DNA of 64,000 nt from Polycladomyces zharkentensis. Its GTDB lineage: Bacteria; Bacillota; Bacilli; Thermoactinomycetales; JIR-001. A model generated the notes under the pieces. That model made no database searches. It was not told where the DNA came from and saw only the letters and a list, made by a program, of their open reading frames with translations. The DNA lies in contig NZ_JAFHAP010000008.1 of assembly GCF_016938855.1 (NCBI RefSeq), positions 280-64,279 of the forward strand. Direction: 5' to 3'. A program made the translations under genes and the position numbers. Within the stretch, counting starts at the first letter, position 1, and each line of letters begins with the position of its first letter. Shown here one piece after another: positions 1-7,920 of the stretch.

Positions 1-1
1 G

Positions 2-541
2 CGTGGTATCCCCCATACGATTCGGAAAAAAAGGATCAGGCCAAACGTCGTTACAACCAGGTATCTTCGTAAATCGGAAAGAATGTTGAAATGGCTCCAA
101 CGGATGGTTTCGCGCAGAAAGAAGGGATCCCATCGTTGGAGGAAAGCGGCCCTGATGTTGGCCAAATGCCATGAATACATAGCCAATCAGAGAAAAGACG
201 CCGCTCACAAAATCAGCCGATATTTGGTGAACAACTACGATTGGATTGCCTTTGAAGACTTAAACATTCGGGGGATGGTAAAAAATCACCGTCTTGCCAA
301 GAGCATTGCAGACGCAGGTTGGAGGATGCTGGTTCAATTCACGGCTTACAAGGCAGAGTGGGCCGGTAAGCAAGTGATGGAAGTGGATCCTCGCCACACG
401 TCACAAGTTTGCTCCAAGTGCGGTCAGATTGTAAAGAAGACCTTAAAAGAACGTACCCATTGTTGCTCATGCGGATATGTGGCAGACAGAGATATCAATG
501 CCGCAAGAAATATCCTGCATCGAGCGATGGGAACCTCCTGA
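2..541 (+). CDS. tnpB: TnpB-type RNA-guided nuclease/transposase, 5' end outside window
   Basis: The frame is open from the left window edge to TGA at 539-541, so this is the C-terminal 179 residues of a TnpB (IS200/IS605 OrfB) protein. An internal ATG at 83 is not the real start, because the typical RYLRKSE segment lies upstream of it in frame. Visible motifs are the RuvC-II glutamate in IAFEDLNIRGM, the zinc finger CSKCG...CCSCG, and the RuvC-III aspartate in DRDINAARNIL. The RuvC-I aspartate would lie left of the window. TnpB proteins are RNA-guided endonucleases that help keep their transposon at its site. No TnpA is visible here. The nuclease half present looks intact. Confidence 0.93.
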   Translation, partial: RGIPHTIRKKRIRPNVVTTRYLRKSERMLKWLQRMVSRRKKGSHRWRKAALMLAKCHEYIANQRKDAAHKISRYLVNNYDWIAFEDLNIRGMVKNHRLAKSIADAGWRMLVQFTAYKAEWAGKQVMEVDPRHTSQVCSKCGQIVKKTLKERTHCCSCGYVADRDINAARNILHRAMGTS

Positions 542-688
542 ACCGAAATCCTACAATGAGAATGAAACCTTTACCAGGCTTGGACGAAGCCATCGTGGAT
601 GGATGTGGGTTGCCACGCCAGATGAAGCGAGAAGCCCACGGCGACCAAAGGGAGTGCCTTAGGTGCTTCAGCCGTGTGAGCAAGTCAC
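542..688 (+). ncRNA. candidate omega-RNA region and right end of the IS200/IS605-type element
   Basis: TnpB elements encode their guide RNA at the 3' end of tnpB, running into the right end of the element. The sequence here ends in a hairpin typical of IS605 right ends: CACGGC (637-642) pairs with GCCGTG (671-676), and the last bases read GTCAC (684-688). The first flanking bases (from 689) would then be the guide. The 3' boundary is inferred from the end motif and from the interrupted gene that begins there. The 5' boundary is arbitrary, since such RNAs normally begin inside the coding region. Confidence 0.5.
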
Positions 689-990
689 AATGTGTTCGCC
701 TCCACATCCAGCAGCCTGTTATTCATTACTTCCACTTTTTTACCCAGGTGTTTGAAATCCGCTGACAGGCTCATTGCTGCATCATGAATCTGTTTTTCGA
801 TCAGGTCCACACGTGCAATGGTTTCCTGTTGAAGTTTCTTTACTTCTGTCAGGTCTTGATCCATTTTGTCCAACCTGCTGTCCACATTATCCAACCTGCT
901 GTCCACATTGTCCAATCTGTTGTCCATCTTGTCCAACCTTTGATTAACCGCCTTCAACTCATCCAAAATCTGCTTCAGGGTGTTTTCCAA
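685..990 (-). CDS. coiled-coil protein truncated at its C-terminus by the TnpB element
   Basis: The 101-residue product starts at a TTG (988-990) preceded by a strong GGAGGG. The longer upstream extension has no ribosome site. The protein is almost entirely heptad repeat, with LDNVDSR units repeated, followed by a second helical stretch (LTEVKKLQQETIARVDLIEKQ). It lacks signal peptide, membrane segment or catalytic motif. The reading frame ends exactly at the transposon end, with the TGA (685-687) lying inside the element, so the native protein was probably longer. A candidate promoter is TTGCCA (1085-1090) with TATAGT around 1060-1065, both on the minus strand. Function unknown. Confidence 0.7.
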   Translation of the reverse strand: MENTLKQILDELKAVNQRLDKMDNRLDNVDSRLDNVDSRLDKMDQDLTEVKKLQQETIARVDLIEKQIHDAAMSLSADFKHLGKKVEVMNNRLLDVEANTL

Positions 991-1277
991 GGTGCACCCT
1001 CCCGTTAAAGTATTCGCGAGTTCCGGTACCATTCTCGCTGCTTAGCACTGCCTGCCATTACTATATCATTTTTCCGCCATTTTGTGGCAAAAGAATCGCC
1101 AAAATGATGGCTGCGGTTATCCGGTTGATCTCTCCTGATTTGCCTTGATTCGGACTTCATGCTCCGGCAGAGCCGTAGGACAGGAAAGTGATCCTGGTGG
1201 CGGGTATCTGACATCGGAAGCAACTTGGTGATAGAATGGATTCTGCTCAGCCGAAACAACAGGAAAGGAGATCCGCC

Positions 1278-1784
1278 ATGATTGACAATATTGTAATCCG
1301 GGACGCCACCATCGATGATTTGCCGGCCATCGTCGACATTTACAATTCCACGGTGAGCGGACGAATGGCAACGGCAGACACTGAACCGGTCACCGTGCAA
1401 AGCAAGGAACAATGGTTTTACGAACATTCTCCACACTTCAGGCCGCTTTGGGTTGCAGAACATGAAGGAAAAATACGCGGCTGGTTGAGTTTTCAATCGT
1501 TTTACGGCAGGCCGGCTTACCATGCTACCGCCGAAGTGAGTATCTACATCCATCCGGAAAGCAGAAAAAAGGGATTGGGCACTCATTTGCTGGGAAAGGC
1601 GATTGCGGAGTGTCCGCGGCTGAAAATCAAGACATTGCTCGGTTTCATCTTTGGGCAAAATGAACCCAGCCGGAAGCTGTTTGAACGGTTCAGATTTGAA
1701 ACATGGGGCCATCTCCCATCTGTCGCCGAACTGGACGGAATCGAACGGGATTTAGTGATTGTCGGGAAAAGAGTGACCCCTTGA
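1278..1784 (+). CDS. GNAT-family N-acetyltransferase (phosphinothricin acetyltransferase-like)
   Basis: The 168-residue product starts at ATG 1278, preceded by AAAGGAG; an upstream in-frame start at 1236 has no ribosome site. The N-terminal IRDATIDDLPAIVDIYN and the acetyl-CoA loop region ESRKKGLGTHLL (Q/R-x-x-G-x-G/A type) are characteristic of GNAT enzymes of the Pat/YncA subgroup. Those enzymes acetylate small amines or amino-acid analogues such as phosphinothricin or methionine sulfoximine. The substrate cannot be read from sequence. The gene stands alone and ends in a terminator at 1832-1859. Confidence 0.88.
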   Translation: MIDNIVIRDATIDDLPAIVDIYNSTVSGRMATADTEPVTVQSKEQWFYEHSPHFRPLWVAEHEGKIRGWLSFQSFYGRPAYHATAEVSIYIHPESRKKGLGTHLLGKAIAECPRLKIKTLLGFIFGQNEPSRKLFERFRFETWGHLPSVAELDGIERDLVIVGKRVTP

Positions 1785-1831
1785 TCGCCCGTTTTCATAC
1801 TAGGCAACATCATTGCTCTGATTACATGATT

Positions 1832-1859
1832 CCCGGTCAGGGGAGCCTGCCGGGTTTTT
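1832..1859 (+). terminator. Rho-independent terminator of the GNAT gene, overlapping the kinase 3' end
   Basis: A CCCGG...CCGGG stem with an inner CAGG/CCTG stem is followed by TTTTT. The T-run is on the plus strand, so it serves the GNAT gene. The same bases encode the last residues (KPGRLP) and stop codon of the convergent histidine kinase. Confidence 0.8.
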
Positions 1860-3339
1860 CTTGAATGGTTGTCTCTCTCTGCCGATGGTCCGCGGGCAGA
1901 AAGACCGAAAACCGTGATCCTTCTCCCGGTTTGCTTTCCACCTGTACCCTGCCACCGTGAATCTCCACAATCGATTTCGTAATGGCAAGTCCCAGTCCCG
2001 CTCCGCCGGATTTCCGTGTGCGGGAGGTGTCGATCCGGTAAAAGCGTTCAAACAGATGCGGCAGATGCTCTTCAGGGATTCCGGGACCGTTATCCTGAAC
2101 GCTGAGCATGGCGCCTTCAGGTACCCGTTCCAAAGAAACATGGATCTTACCGTGATTCGGGTCAGTGTGCTGGACGGCATTTTGGAACAGATTCAAGATG
2201 ACTTGTTTGATTCGATCCCGATCGAAAGTGGTTCGCACATCGGGTTGAACGGAAAAATGAACACTCCTCTGTCCTGCGAGCAGGCGAAGTTGCGGTTCCA
2301 TTTCACGCAATACTTCATCCAGCAATCCTTCTTCCATTTGAACAGTCGGCTTGCGATCCAACCGGGCCAGCAGCAAAAGGTCCTGTACCAGCTTGGTCAG
2401 CCTCTCTGATTCGTTATACATACTGACCAATGCTTTTTGAAGCTGTTCGGGTTTTGCAGCCGCATCGCCACGAAGCAACACTTCCAAAAAACCGTGAATG
2501 GATGTCAATGGTGTTCGAAGTTCATGCGAAGCGTCCGCGATAAAGCGGCGCATTTGCTCTTTTGCGTCTTTTTCCGCGGCAAAAGCGGATTCCAATCTTT
2601 CCAGCATCCGGTTGAAGGAGACAGCCAGTCGGTCAATCTCCAATTGGCCTTGGTTCACAGGCAGCCGTTCGTTCAAATTGCCGGCATTGATCTGTTCGAC
2701 GGTATTCACCATTTTTGATAACGGAATCAAGGTCCGGCGCAATATCGGCAGAAACACGATCAGTCCGATGACCAAAGCCAACGTGGCCAACGATATAAAG
2801 GTGATCAGTTGGCGGACGAGGATTTCTTTGAGAGGACCTGTACTTGTGCTCACTTGAACGATTCCCAGTAAACGACCTTGAAATCTGATCGGCTGGAACA
2901 CAACCAGTTGTTGCACCCCGCGATCATTTTCCACGACTTGATAATTCGGTTCCGGCCGGATTTGAGTCATCAGGCGCAAATATTCCTCGATTGAAAACTT
3001 CGGAGCTGCTCCGTCATGGGAATCCCATGACCATTCACGCATATTGCCGTTGGTGTCCACAAAAACAACGGTGGTATCGGGAGAAGAAAGCAAGGTATGA
3101 CGGAACTTCTCATAAGGATTGCTTTCAAGATCCAGCCAGAAGTCGGGTCGAATGGCGTGAATTTGACTTTGGATATTGATTGTGACACTGCGATACAGAA
3201 ACTGTTCCATCAATACATATTGAAGCGTGCCAATCATCAACAGGATGGCGGCCAGAATCATGAGAGAACGCGACAGAAGCTGAAGCCGGAGGGATTGGGG
3301 GGAAAAGAGCAGTCGGAGCCGATCTTTGATGGTTTTCAT
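1837..3339 (-). CDS. membrane sensor histidine kinase (OmpR-class partner)
   Basis: The 500-residue kinase has a first membrane segment at about residues 20-44, an extracytoplasmic sensor region, and a second membrane segment at about 178-200. A HAMP linker follows (from about 201), then a HisKA domain with the phospho-accepting His272 in DASHELRTPLTS, and a C-terminal HATPase with N and G boxes (NLFQNAVQH, DNGPGIP, GLGLAI). Its ATG overlaps the regulator stop by four bases (ATGA), so the two are translationally coupled. The neighbouring PepSY-type membrane gene and GT2 gene recall the ykoG-ykoH-ykoI/ykoT set of Bacillus, but the signal is unknown. Confidence 0.95.
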   Translation of the reverse strand: MKTIKDRLRLLFSPQSLRLQLLSRSLMILAAILLMIGTLQYVLMEQFLYRSVTINIQSQIHAIRPDFWLDLESNPYEKFRHTLLSSPDTTVVFVDTNGNMREWSWDSHDGAAPKFSIEEYLRLMTQIRPEPNYQVVENDRGVQQLVVFQPIRFQGRLLGIVQVSTSTGPLKEILVRQLITFISLATLALVIGLIVFLPILRRTLIPLSKMVNTVEQINAGNLNERLPVNQGQLEIDRLAVSFNRMLERLESAFAAEKDAKEQMRRFIADASHELRTPLTSIHGFLEVLLRGDAAAKPEQLQKALVSMYNESERLTKLVQDLLLLARLDRKPTVQMEEGLLDEVLREMEPQLRLLAGQRSVHFSVQPDVRTTFDRDRIKQVILNLFQNAVQHTDPNHGKIHVSLERVPEGAMLSVQDNGPGIPEEHLPHLFERFYRIDTSRTRKSGGAGLGLAITKSIVEIHGGRVQVESKPGEGSRFSVFLPADHRQRETTIQEKPGRLP

Positions 3340-4019
3340 CCCAAATCCATCCGATATCCGACTCCGCGCAGCGTCCGGATCAGACGATGCTCACGATCAT
3401 TCAGCTTCTGTCGCAACGAGCGGATATACACTTCCACAATGTTGTCTTCCCCTCCAAAATCATAACCCCACACATGATCCAAAATCTTCGCTTTGCTCAG
3501 CACCAGGCCGTGGTTTAAAACGAAAAATTTGAGCATCTCATATTCGGTCGGCGAAAGTTCGAGAATCCGGTCGTGATAGCTGATTTCCTTGCGGCGATCA
3601 TCAATCCGGAAAGGACCGATCGTCACCTCACCCCACAAATGGGGGAAGTGGTTGCGAATTCTGGCATGAATGCGGGCCAACAATTCCTCAAAGCTAAAAG
3701 GTTTGATCATATAATCATCGGCCCCGATGGTCAACCCTTTCACCCGGTCTTCCACTTCTTCTTTTGCCGTCAACATGATCACGGCCATATTCTCCGTTTT
3801 TTTCAGGATACGGCAAACTTCAAATCCGTCCATTCCGGGCATCATCACATCCAGGATGACGATATGCGGTTTGAATTGCTTGGCAAGCGTTACAGCCGTG
3901 ATGCCGTCCGTAGCTGTCTTTACTTCAAAGCCCTCATTTTGCAGCCCCAGTTCCAAGAAGCTCAAAATATTGGGCTCATCATCCACCAGCAATATTTTCA
4001 CACCTTTTAAATGAGGCAT
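3336..4019 (-). CDS. OmpR-family response regulator
   Basis: The 227-residue protein has a receiver domain with acidic pocket VDDE (residues 12-15), phospho-acceptor Asp57 in VILDVMMPGMDG, and the conserved lysine in MLTAKEE. A winged-helix DNA-binding domain ends in VRGVGYR-type sequence (TLRGVGYRM). The ATG at 4017-4019 follows GGAGGTGAT; a GTG nine bases upstream sits inside that ribosome site and is rejected. It is first in an operon with the kinase. The intergenic region carries direct repeats 11 bp apart, as expected for dimeric OmpR-type binding, suggesting control of both this operon and the divergent PepSY gene. Confidence 0.95.
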   Translation of the reverse strand: MPHLKGVKILLVDDEPNILSFLELGLQNEGFEVKTATDGITAVTLAKQFKPHIVILDVMMPGMDGFEVCRILKKTENMAVIMLTAKEEVEDRVKGLTIGADDYMIKPFSFEELLARIHARIRNHFPHLWGEVTIGPFRIDDRRKEISYHDRILELSPTEYEMLKFFVLNHGLVLSKAKILDHVWGYDFGGEDNIVEVYIRSLRQKLNDREHRLIRTLRGVGYRMDLG

Positions 4020-4079
4020 GTGGATCACCTCCAGTCAAAAAGATCCCGGGAGTTTTGAACGTTCCCATTATGACAATGA

Positions 4080-4199
4080 AAGCTGAATCATTCCTAAAAG
4101 GAAGCTGAAAAAAAGCTGAGTGCTGTAAGACAATCCCTTCCCGACAGGCTTCTTTTGCAGCTATGGCGATCGAGCCGACACTTTCAGCGGACTTTCAGC
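4080..4199. promoter_or_regulatory. 11-bp-phased repeat array, probable response-regulator boxes
   Basis: AAGCTGAA occurs at 4080-4087 and 4102-4109 and AAGCTGAG at 4113-4120, with offsets of 22 and 11 bp. On the other side of the intergenic region CTTTCAGC occurs at 4181-4188 and 4192-4199, again 11 bp apart. The second set is the reverse complement of the first motif core (GCTGAA/TTCAGC), so each promoter of the divergent pair has its own tandem sites facing it. Confidence 0.6.
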
Positions 4200-4283
4200 C
4201 CCTGTTCAAGTGGACCTCAGGATGAGCCCCCATAATGGAATCGTACTTCGACGGAAACAAAGAGTCAAAGAAAGGGAGGCAAC

Positions 4284-4736
4284 ATGAAAAAATTTCGCCA
4301 GCTTCATTTGTGGATCGGTTTGATTACCTCCGTATTCATCTTGATTGAAGCCGTAACAGGATTGCTTTTGTCGGAACCGTGGCTGATCGGTGCCGCATCC
4401 AAGGGGGAAATGAAAGGAATGCCCATGGGGGGCAAAGCAAGTACCGTGAACAGTGCAAGTATAAAGGAGAATCAGGTGGCCCGCAAATCCATGCCCGACG
4501 GAAACAACGAAAAACCTTTTCCGGGGCCGGAACGAAACGGATCTGATCTGGCCGGATGGATTCGGAGTCTGCACGAGGGGAAATGGGGTGGGGCCAATTT
4601 GAAAATCGTCGTGGATCTCACGGCTGTCGGTCTCATCATTTTGACGGTGACAGGGATCGTTTTGTCCGTCCGGGAACTTCGCGCACTGCGCAAGCGACGA
4701 AAGAAAAATATTGAAACGATCAGCGGGACCGCATGA
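4284..4736 (+). CDS. small PepSY-associated-type membrane protein with Met-rich loop
   Basis: The 150-residue protein has two membrane segments. The first (about residues 9-30) sits in the KFRQLHLWIGLITSVFIL context typical of PepSY-associated TM proteins, and the second is near residues 110-130 (VDLTAVGLIILTVTGIVL). A basic tail follows. The segment between them, probably outside the cell, holds the short Met-rich stretch GEMKGMPMGGK. GGGAGG precedes the ATG. It diverges from the two-component operon across the 11-bp repeats, so it is a likely target. Family assignment rests on the N-terminal motif only; no enzymatic role can be claimed. Confidence 0.7.
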   Translation: MKKFRQLHLWIGLITSVFILIEAVTGLLLSEPWLIGAASKGEMKGMPMGGKASTVNSASIKENQVARKSMPDGNNEKPFPGPERNGSDLAGWIRSLHEGKWGGANLKIVVDLTAVGLIILTVTGIVLSVRELRALRKRRKKNIETISGTA

Positions 4737-4873
4737 GAACGGGCAAGGCATCATTTCAATGGACAGAAGGCTCTTGAAAAAATTGGAGCAACCCGTTCGC
4801 AAGCAAGAGGCAAGATATCTCGTCAAAAGTATCAAGTTCAACTCAAAAATATATCATTGGAAAGGGTGGGAGG

Positions 4874-5875
4874 ATGGAAGCCAGTGTGAAATACTCCGTG
4901 GTGATTCCGGTATACAACGAAGAAGAGGTATTGGATGCTTGCTACCGGCGGGTCAAAGACGTCATGGAGCAAACCGGGGAAGCGTATGAAATCATTTTTG
5001 TCAATGATGGCAGTTATGATTCCACACCGCAAAAATTGGAAAATCTAGCCTTGCTGGATCGTCATGTCAAGTGGATCGACTTTTCCCGGAATTTCGGCCA
5101 TCAGATTGCCATCACCGCGGGAATGGATGCCGCTGCGGGAGAGGCTGTCATTGTCATGGATGCTGATTTACAGGACCCCCCGGAGCTGATTTTGGAGATG
5201 ATCAGCAAATGGAAGGAAGGGTACGACGTTGTTTATGCAAAACGGCAAAAAAGGCAGGGTGAGACTTGGTTTAAAAAAGTAACGGCTGCCCTTTTCTATC
5301 GCTTGCTGCAAAAACTGACCGATCTGGAGATTCCCCTGGACACGGGCGATTTCAGATTGATTGACCGCAAAGTTTGTGACGTATTGAAAACGTTGAAAGA
5401 GAAAAACCGTTTTGTTCGCGGAATCGTCACTTGGGTTGGTTTCCGGCAGACGGCTGTTGAGTACGTGAGAGACCCCCGCTATGCGGGAGAAACAAAGTAC
5501 CCGCTGAAGAAAATGTTGAAGTTGTCGATTGATGCCATTACGTCATTCTCATACAAACCGCTGATGATCGCATCCTATGTGGGGTTTGCGTTGTCCAGCA
5601 TCAGTTTTTTGTACTTGCTCTATGTACTGTACTTGCGGTTGTTTGGCCATGCCACGGTCGCCGGATGGGCATCCACCGTATCGATCATGTTGTTTTTTAA
5701 CGGGATTACCCTGATGATGCTGGGCGTAATGGGACAGTATATCGGCAGAATTTATGATGAGTCCCGGAATCGGCCGCTGTATGTCGTGAGGCGGACCATG
5801 GGATTTGGAAGGGGACAACAGAAAGTGACGGCGGAAGACCTGGACCAGATGCCGAAAGAGGGGGTAAAACAATGA
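4874..5875 (+). CDS. family 2 membrane glycosyltransferase (GtrB/CsbB/YkoT type)
   Basis: The 333-residue protein begins with a GT-A fold (YSVVIPVYNEEEVL). The nucleotide-sugar and metal region VIVMDADLQDPPEL follows, and two C-terminal membrane helices lie at about 224-255 and 262-290. Such proteins usually transfer a sugar from UDP- or GDP-sugar to undecaprenyl phosphate for wall, teichoic acid or glycolipid decoration. The stop overlaps the galU start as ATGA, so the two are co-translated. That fits supply of UDP-glucose by the next gene. Confidence 0.92.
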   Translation: MEASVKYSVVIPVYNEEEVLDACYRRVKDVMEQTGEAYEIIFVNDGSYDSTPQKLENLALLDRHVKWIDFSRNFGHQIAITAGMDAAAGEAVIVMDADLQDPPELILEMISKWKEGYDVVYAKRQKRQGETWFKKVTAALFYRLLQKLTDLEIPLDTGDFRLIDRKVCDVLKTLKEKNRFVRGIVTWVGFRQTAVEYVRDPRYAGETKYPLKKMLKLSIDAITSFSYKPLMIASYVGFALSSISFLYLLYVLYLRLFGHATVAGWASTVSIMLFFNGITLMMLGVMGQYIGRIYDESRNRPLYVVRRTMGFGRGQQKVTAEDLDQMPKEGVKQ

Positions 5876-6765
5876 GAGTAAGGAAAGCCATCATTCCCGC
5901 GGCGGGGTTGGGAACTCGTTTTTTGCCTGCCACCAAGGCACAACCGAAAGAAATGTTGCCCATCATCGACACGCCGGCGATTCAATATATCGTAGAGGAA
6001 GCGATCGAATCAGGTATCGAAAGCATCATGATTGTGACGGGGAAACACAAACGCTCCATCGAGGACCATTTTGACAAATCCTTCGAATTGGAAAGCTATT
6101 TGGAGGAACGGGGAAAGATGGAGCAGTTGAAGGTGGTCCAACGGATTTCCAACATGGTCGACATTCACTATATCCGGCAAAAGGAACCGTTGGGACTCGG
6201 ACATGCGATACTCTGTGCCGAGCACTTTGTGGAAAATGAACCGTTTGCCGTTTTGCTGGGGGATGATATCCTGGTTTCTTCTCCTCCCTGCTTGCGAAGG
6301 ATGATGGATGTTTACGAACAAGCCCAAACGCCTGTCATCGCCTTGCAACAAGTTCCTGACGATGAAGTGGACAGATACGGGATTATTTCTCCCGCCGCCA
6401 TGAATACGTTTGACCGTTGCGCAAACCGATTGTGGCAAATTCAAGGACTTGTCGAAAAGCCGGGACGGGATCAGGCGCCATCCAATTTGGCCGTTATCGG
6501 AAGATATATTTTGGAACCGTCCATCTTTCCGTTATTGGAGAAGGCAGTTCCGGGCAAAGGAGGGGAAATCCAGCTGACTGACGCGCTCAACGCGATCAGT
6601 CGAAACCAACTGATTTTGGGATTGGAGTTTGAAGGAAAACGGTATGATGTGGGTGACAAATTGGGATATATCCAAGCCACGATTGAATTCGCCCTCAAAC
6701 GAAAGGACTTGAAAGACGACGTGATGATGTATCTTCAGTCGTTGCGACATGACATAGCCGGTTGA
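5872..6765 (+). CDS. galU: UTP-glucose-1-phosphate uridylyltransferase
   Basis: GalU/GtaB makes UDP-glucose from UTP and glucose-1-phosphate. The 297-residue product matches the usual length and opens with the nucleotide-binding signature RKAIIPAAGLGTRFLPATKA followed by PKEMLPI. It also has the VEKP motif (LVEKPGRD) and GGEIQLTDA. It overlaps the upstream glycosyltransferase by four bases, suggesting that the UDP-glucose feeds that enzyme. A symmetric hairpin separates it from the convergent oxidoreductase. Confidence 0.96.
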   Translation: MRVRKAIIPAAGLGTRFLPATKAQPKEMLPIIDTPAIQYIVEEAIESGIESIMIVTGKHKRSIEDHFDKSFELESYLEERGKMEQLKVVQRISNMVDIHYIRQKEPLGLGHAILCAEHFVENEPFAVLLGDDILVSSPPCLRRMMDVYEQAQTPVIALQQVPDDEVDRYGIISPAAMNTFDRCANRLWQIQGLVEKPGRDQAPSNLAVIGRYILEPSIFPLLEKAVPGKGGEIQLTDALNAISRNQLILGLEFEGKRYDVGDKLGYIQATIEFALKRKDLKDDVMMYLQSLRHDIAG

Positions 6766-6789
6766 AGCAGGCTGAATAAGGCGCTTTCC

Positions 6790-6837
6790 GGGAATCCTTT
6801 CCTCAGTGTGACTTTATCACAAGGGAAAAGGATTCCC
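6790..6837. terminator. symmetric hairpin between converging genes
   Basis: GGGAATCCTTTCC (6790-6802) pairs with GGAAAAGGATTCCC (6824-6837), and the loop contains a second short stem TGTGA/TCACA (6807-6811, 6817-6821). It lies between the convergent galU and oxidoreductase genes. There is no clean T-run on either side, so bidirectional termination is probable rather than proven. Confidence 0.55.
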
Positions 6838-6897
6838 GCGCTTCCCTGTTTCGTCAGACACGCCGTGGTCAGTCAAACTTACGTCCATCCATCAAGG

Positions 6898-7920
6898 TTA
6901 CTGCGTGCGTTCGGCCACTTTCACCAGCTGTTTGCCCAGGTTTTCTCCGGTGAACAGCCCCAAGAACGCTTTTACGGTATTTTCGAAACCTTCCACGATA
7001 TGTTCCGTGTATTTCAGTTGCCCGGTCTTCAGCCACTGTGCCAACTGCCGGGTTCCTTCTTCGAAGCGATCCGCATAGTCCGTCACGATAAACCCTTTCA
7101 TCAATGCGCTGGTAATCAGCAGTTGAGGCTGAATGCGCGGGCCGATGTCCGCCTTTTCCAGATTGTACAGAGAGATTTGTCCGCACAAGGGAATGCGGGC
7201 GCGGTGATTGAGAAGCGAAATGACAGCATCCGAAATTTCGCCACCCACATTGTCAAAATAAATATCGACACCGTTTGGACATGCTTCGGCCAACGCCTTT
7301 TTTAAATTCGGTGTGGTTCGATAGTTGATCGCTGCATCCAAACCCAGTTCATCCAACAGATATCGAATCTTTTCGTCGGAACCGGCGATGCCCACGACCC
7401 GACAACCTTTGATCTTGGCGATTTGGGAGGCAACCATGCCCACTGCCCCGGCGGCACCGGAAACGACGACGGTCTCTCCGGGTTGCGGTTTGCCGATCTC
7501 CAGCATTCCGAAATAGGCGGTGAGGCCTGGCATTCCCAATACGCCGAGAGCGGTGGTGATCGGAGCGAGATCCGGATTCAACTTTCTCACCTGATTGCTC
7601 TTGACGGCGGCATATTTCTGCCAACCGTAGTGAGCGAGCACGATATCGCCTTCTTTCAGATCCGCTGCTCTCGACTGCACCACTTCACCCATGACTCCGC
7701 CGGTGACGACTTCGTTGAGCGGATAAGGCGGCACATATGATTTTCGGTCACTCATTCTGCCCCGCATATAGGGATCGACGGACAAGTATAAGGTACGAAC
7801 GAGAACCTCTTCCTCTCCCGGTTGAGGAATGGGTCTTTCAACCAGCTGAAAATGTTCCTCCTCCGGCATTCCCTTGGGTCTTTTCACCAACAGAATTTGC
7901 TGATTGGTTTCCGTGGCCAT
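6898..7920 (-). CDS. NADP-dependent medium-chain oxidoreductase (YfmJ / leukotriene B4 dehydrogenase-like)
   Basis: The 340-residue zinc-independent MDR enzyme starts at ATG 7918-7920 behind GGAGGCG; a start 14 codons upstream lacks a ribosome site. The N-terminal substrate domain contains VDPYMRGRMSD. The Rossmann region has VVVSGAAGAVGMVASQIAKI, and DIYFDNVGGE is the family signature. Members reduce alpha,beta-unsaturated ketones or aldehydes (prostaglandin reductase, curcumin reductase) with NADPH. The physiological substrate here is unknown. It is monocistronic and converges with galU. Confidence 0.92.
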   Translation of the reverse strand: MATETNQQILLVKRPKGMPEEEHFQLVERPIPQPGEEEVLVRTLYLSVDPYMRGRMSDRKSYVPPYPLNEVVTGGVMGEVVQSRAADLKEGDIVLAHYGWQKYAAVKSNQVRKLNPDLAPITTALGVLGMPGLTAYFGMLEIGKPQPGETVVVSGAAGAVGMVASQIAKIKGCRVVGIAGSDEKIRYLLDELGLDAAINYRTTPNLKKALAEACPNGVDIYFDNVGGEISDAVISLLNHRARIPLCGQISLYNLEKADIGPRIQPQLLITSALMKGFIVTDYADRFEEGTRQLAQWLKTGQLKYTEHIVEGFENTVKAFLGLFTGENLGKQLVKVAERTQ

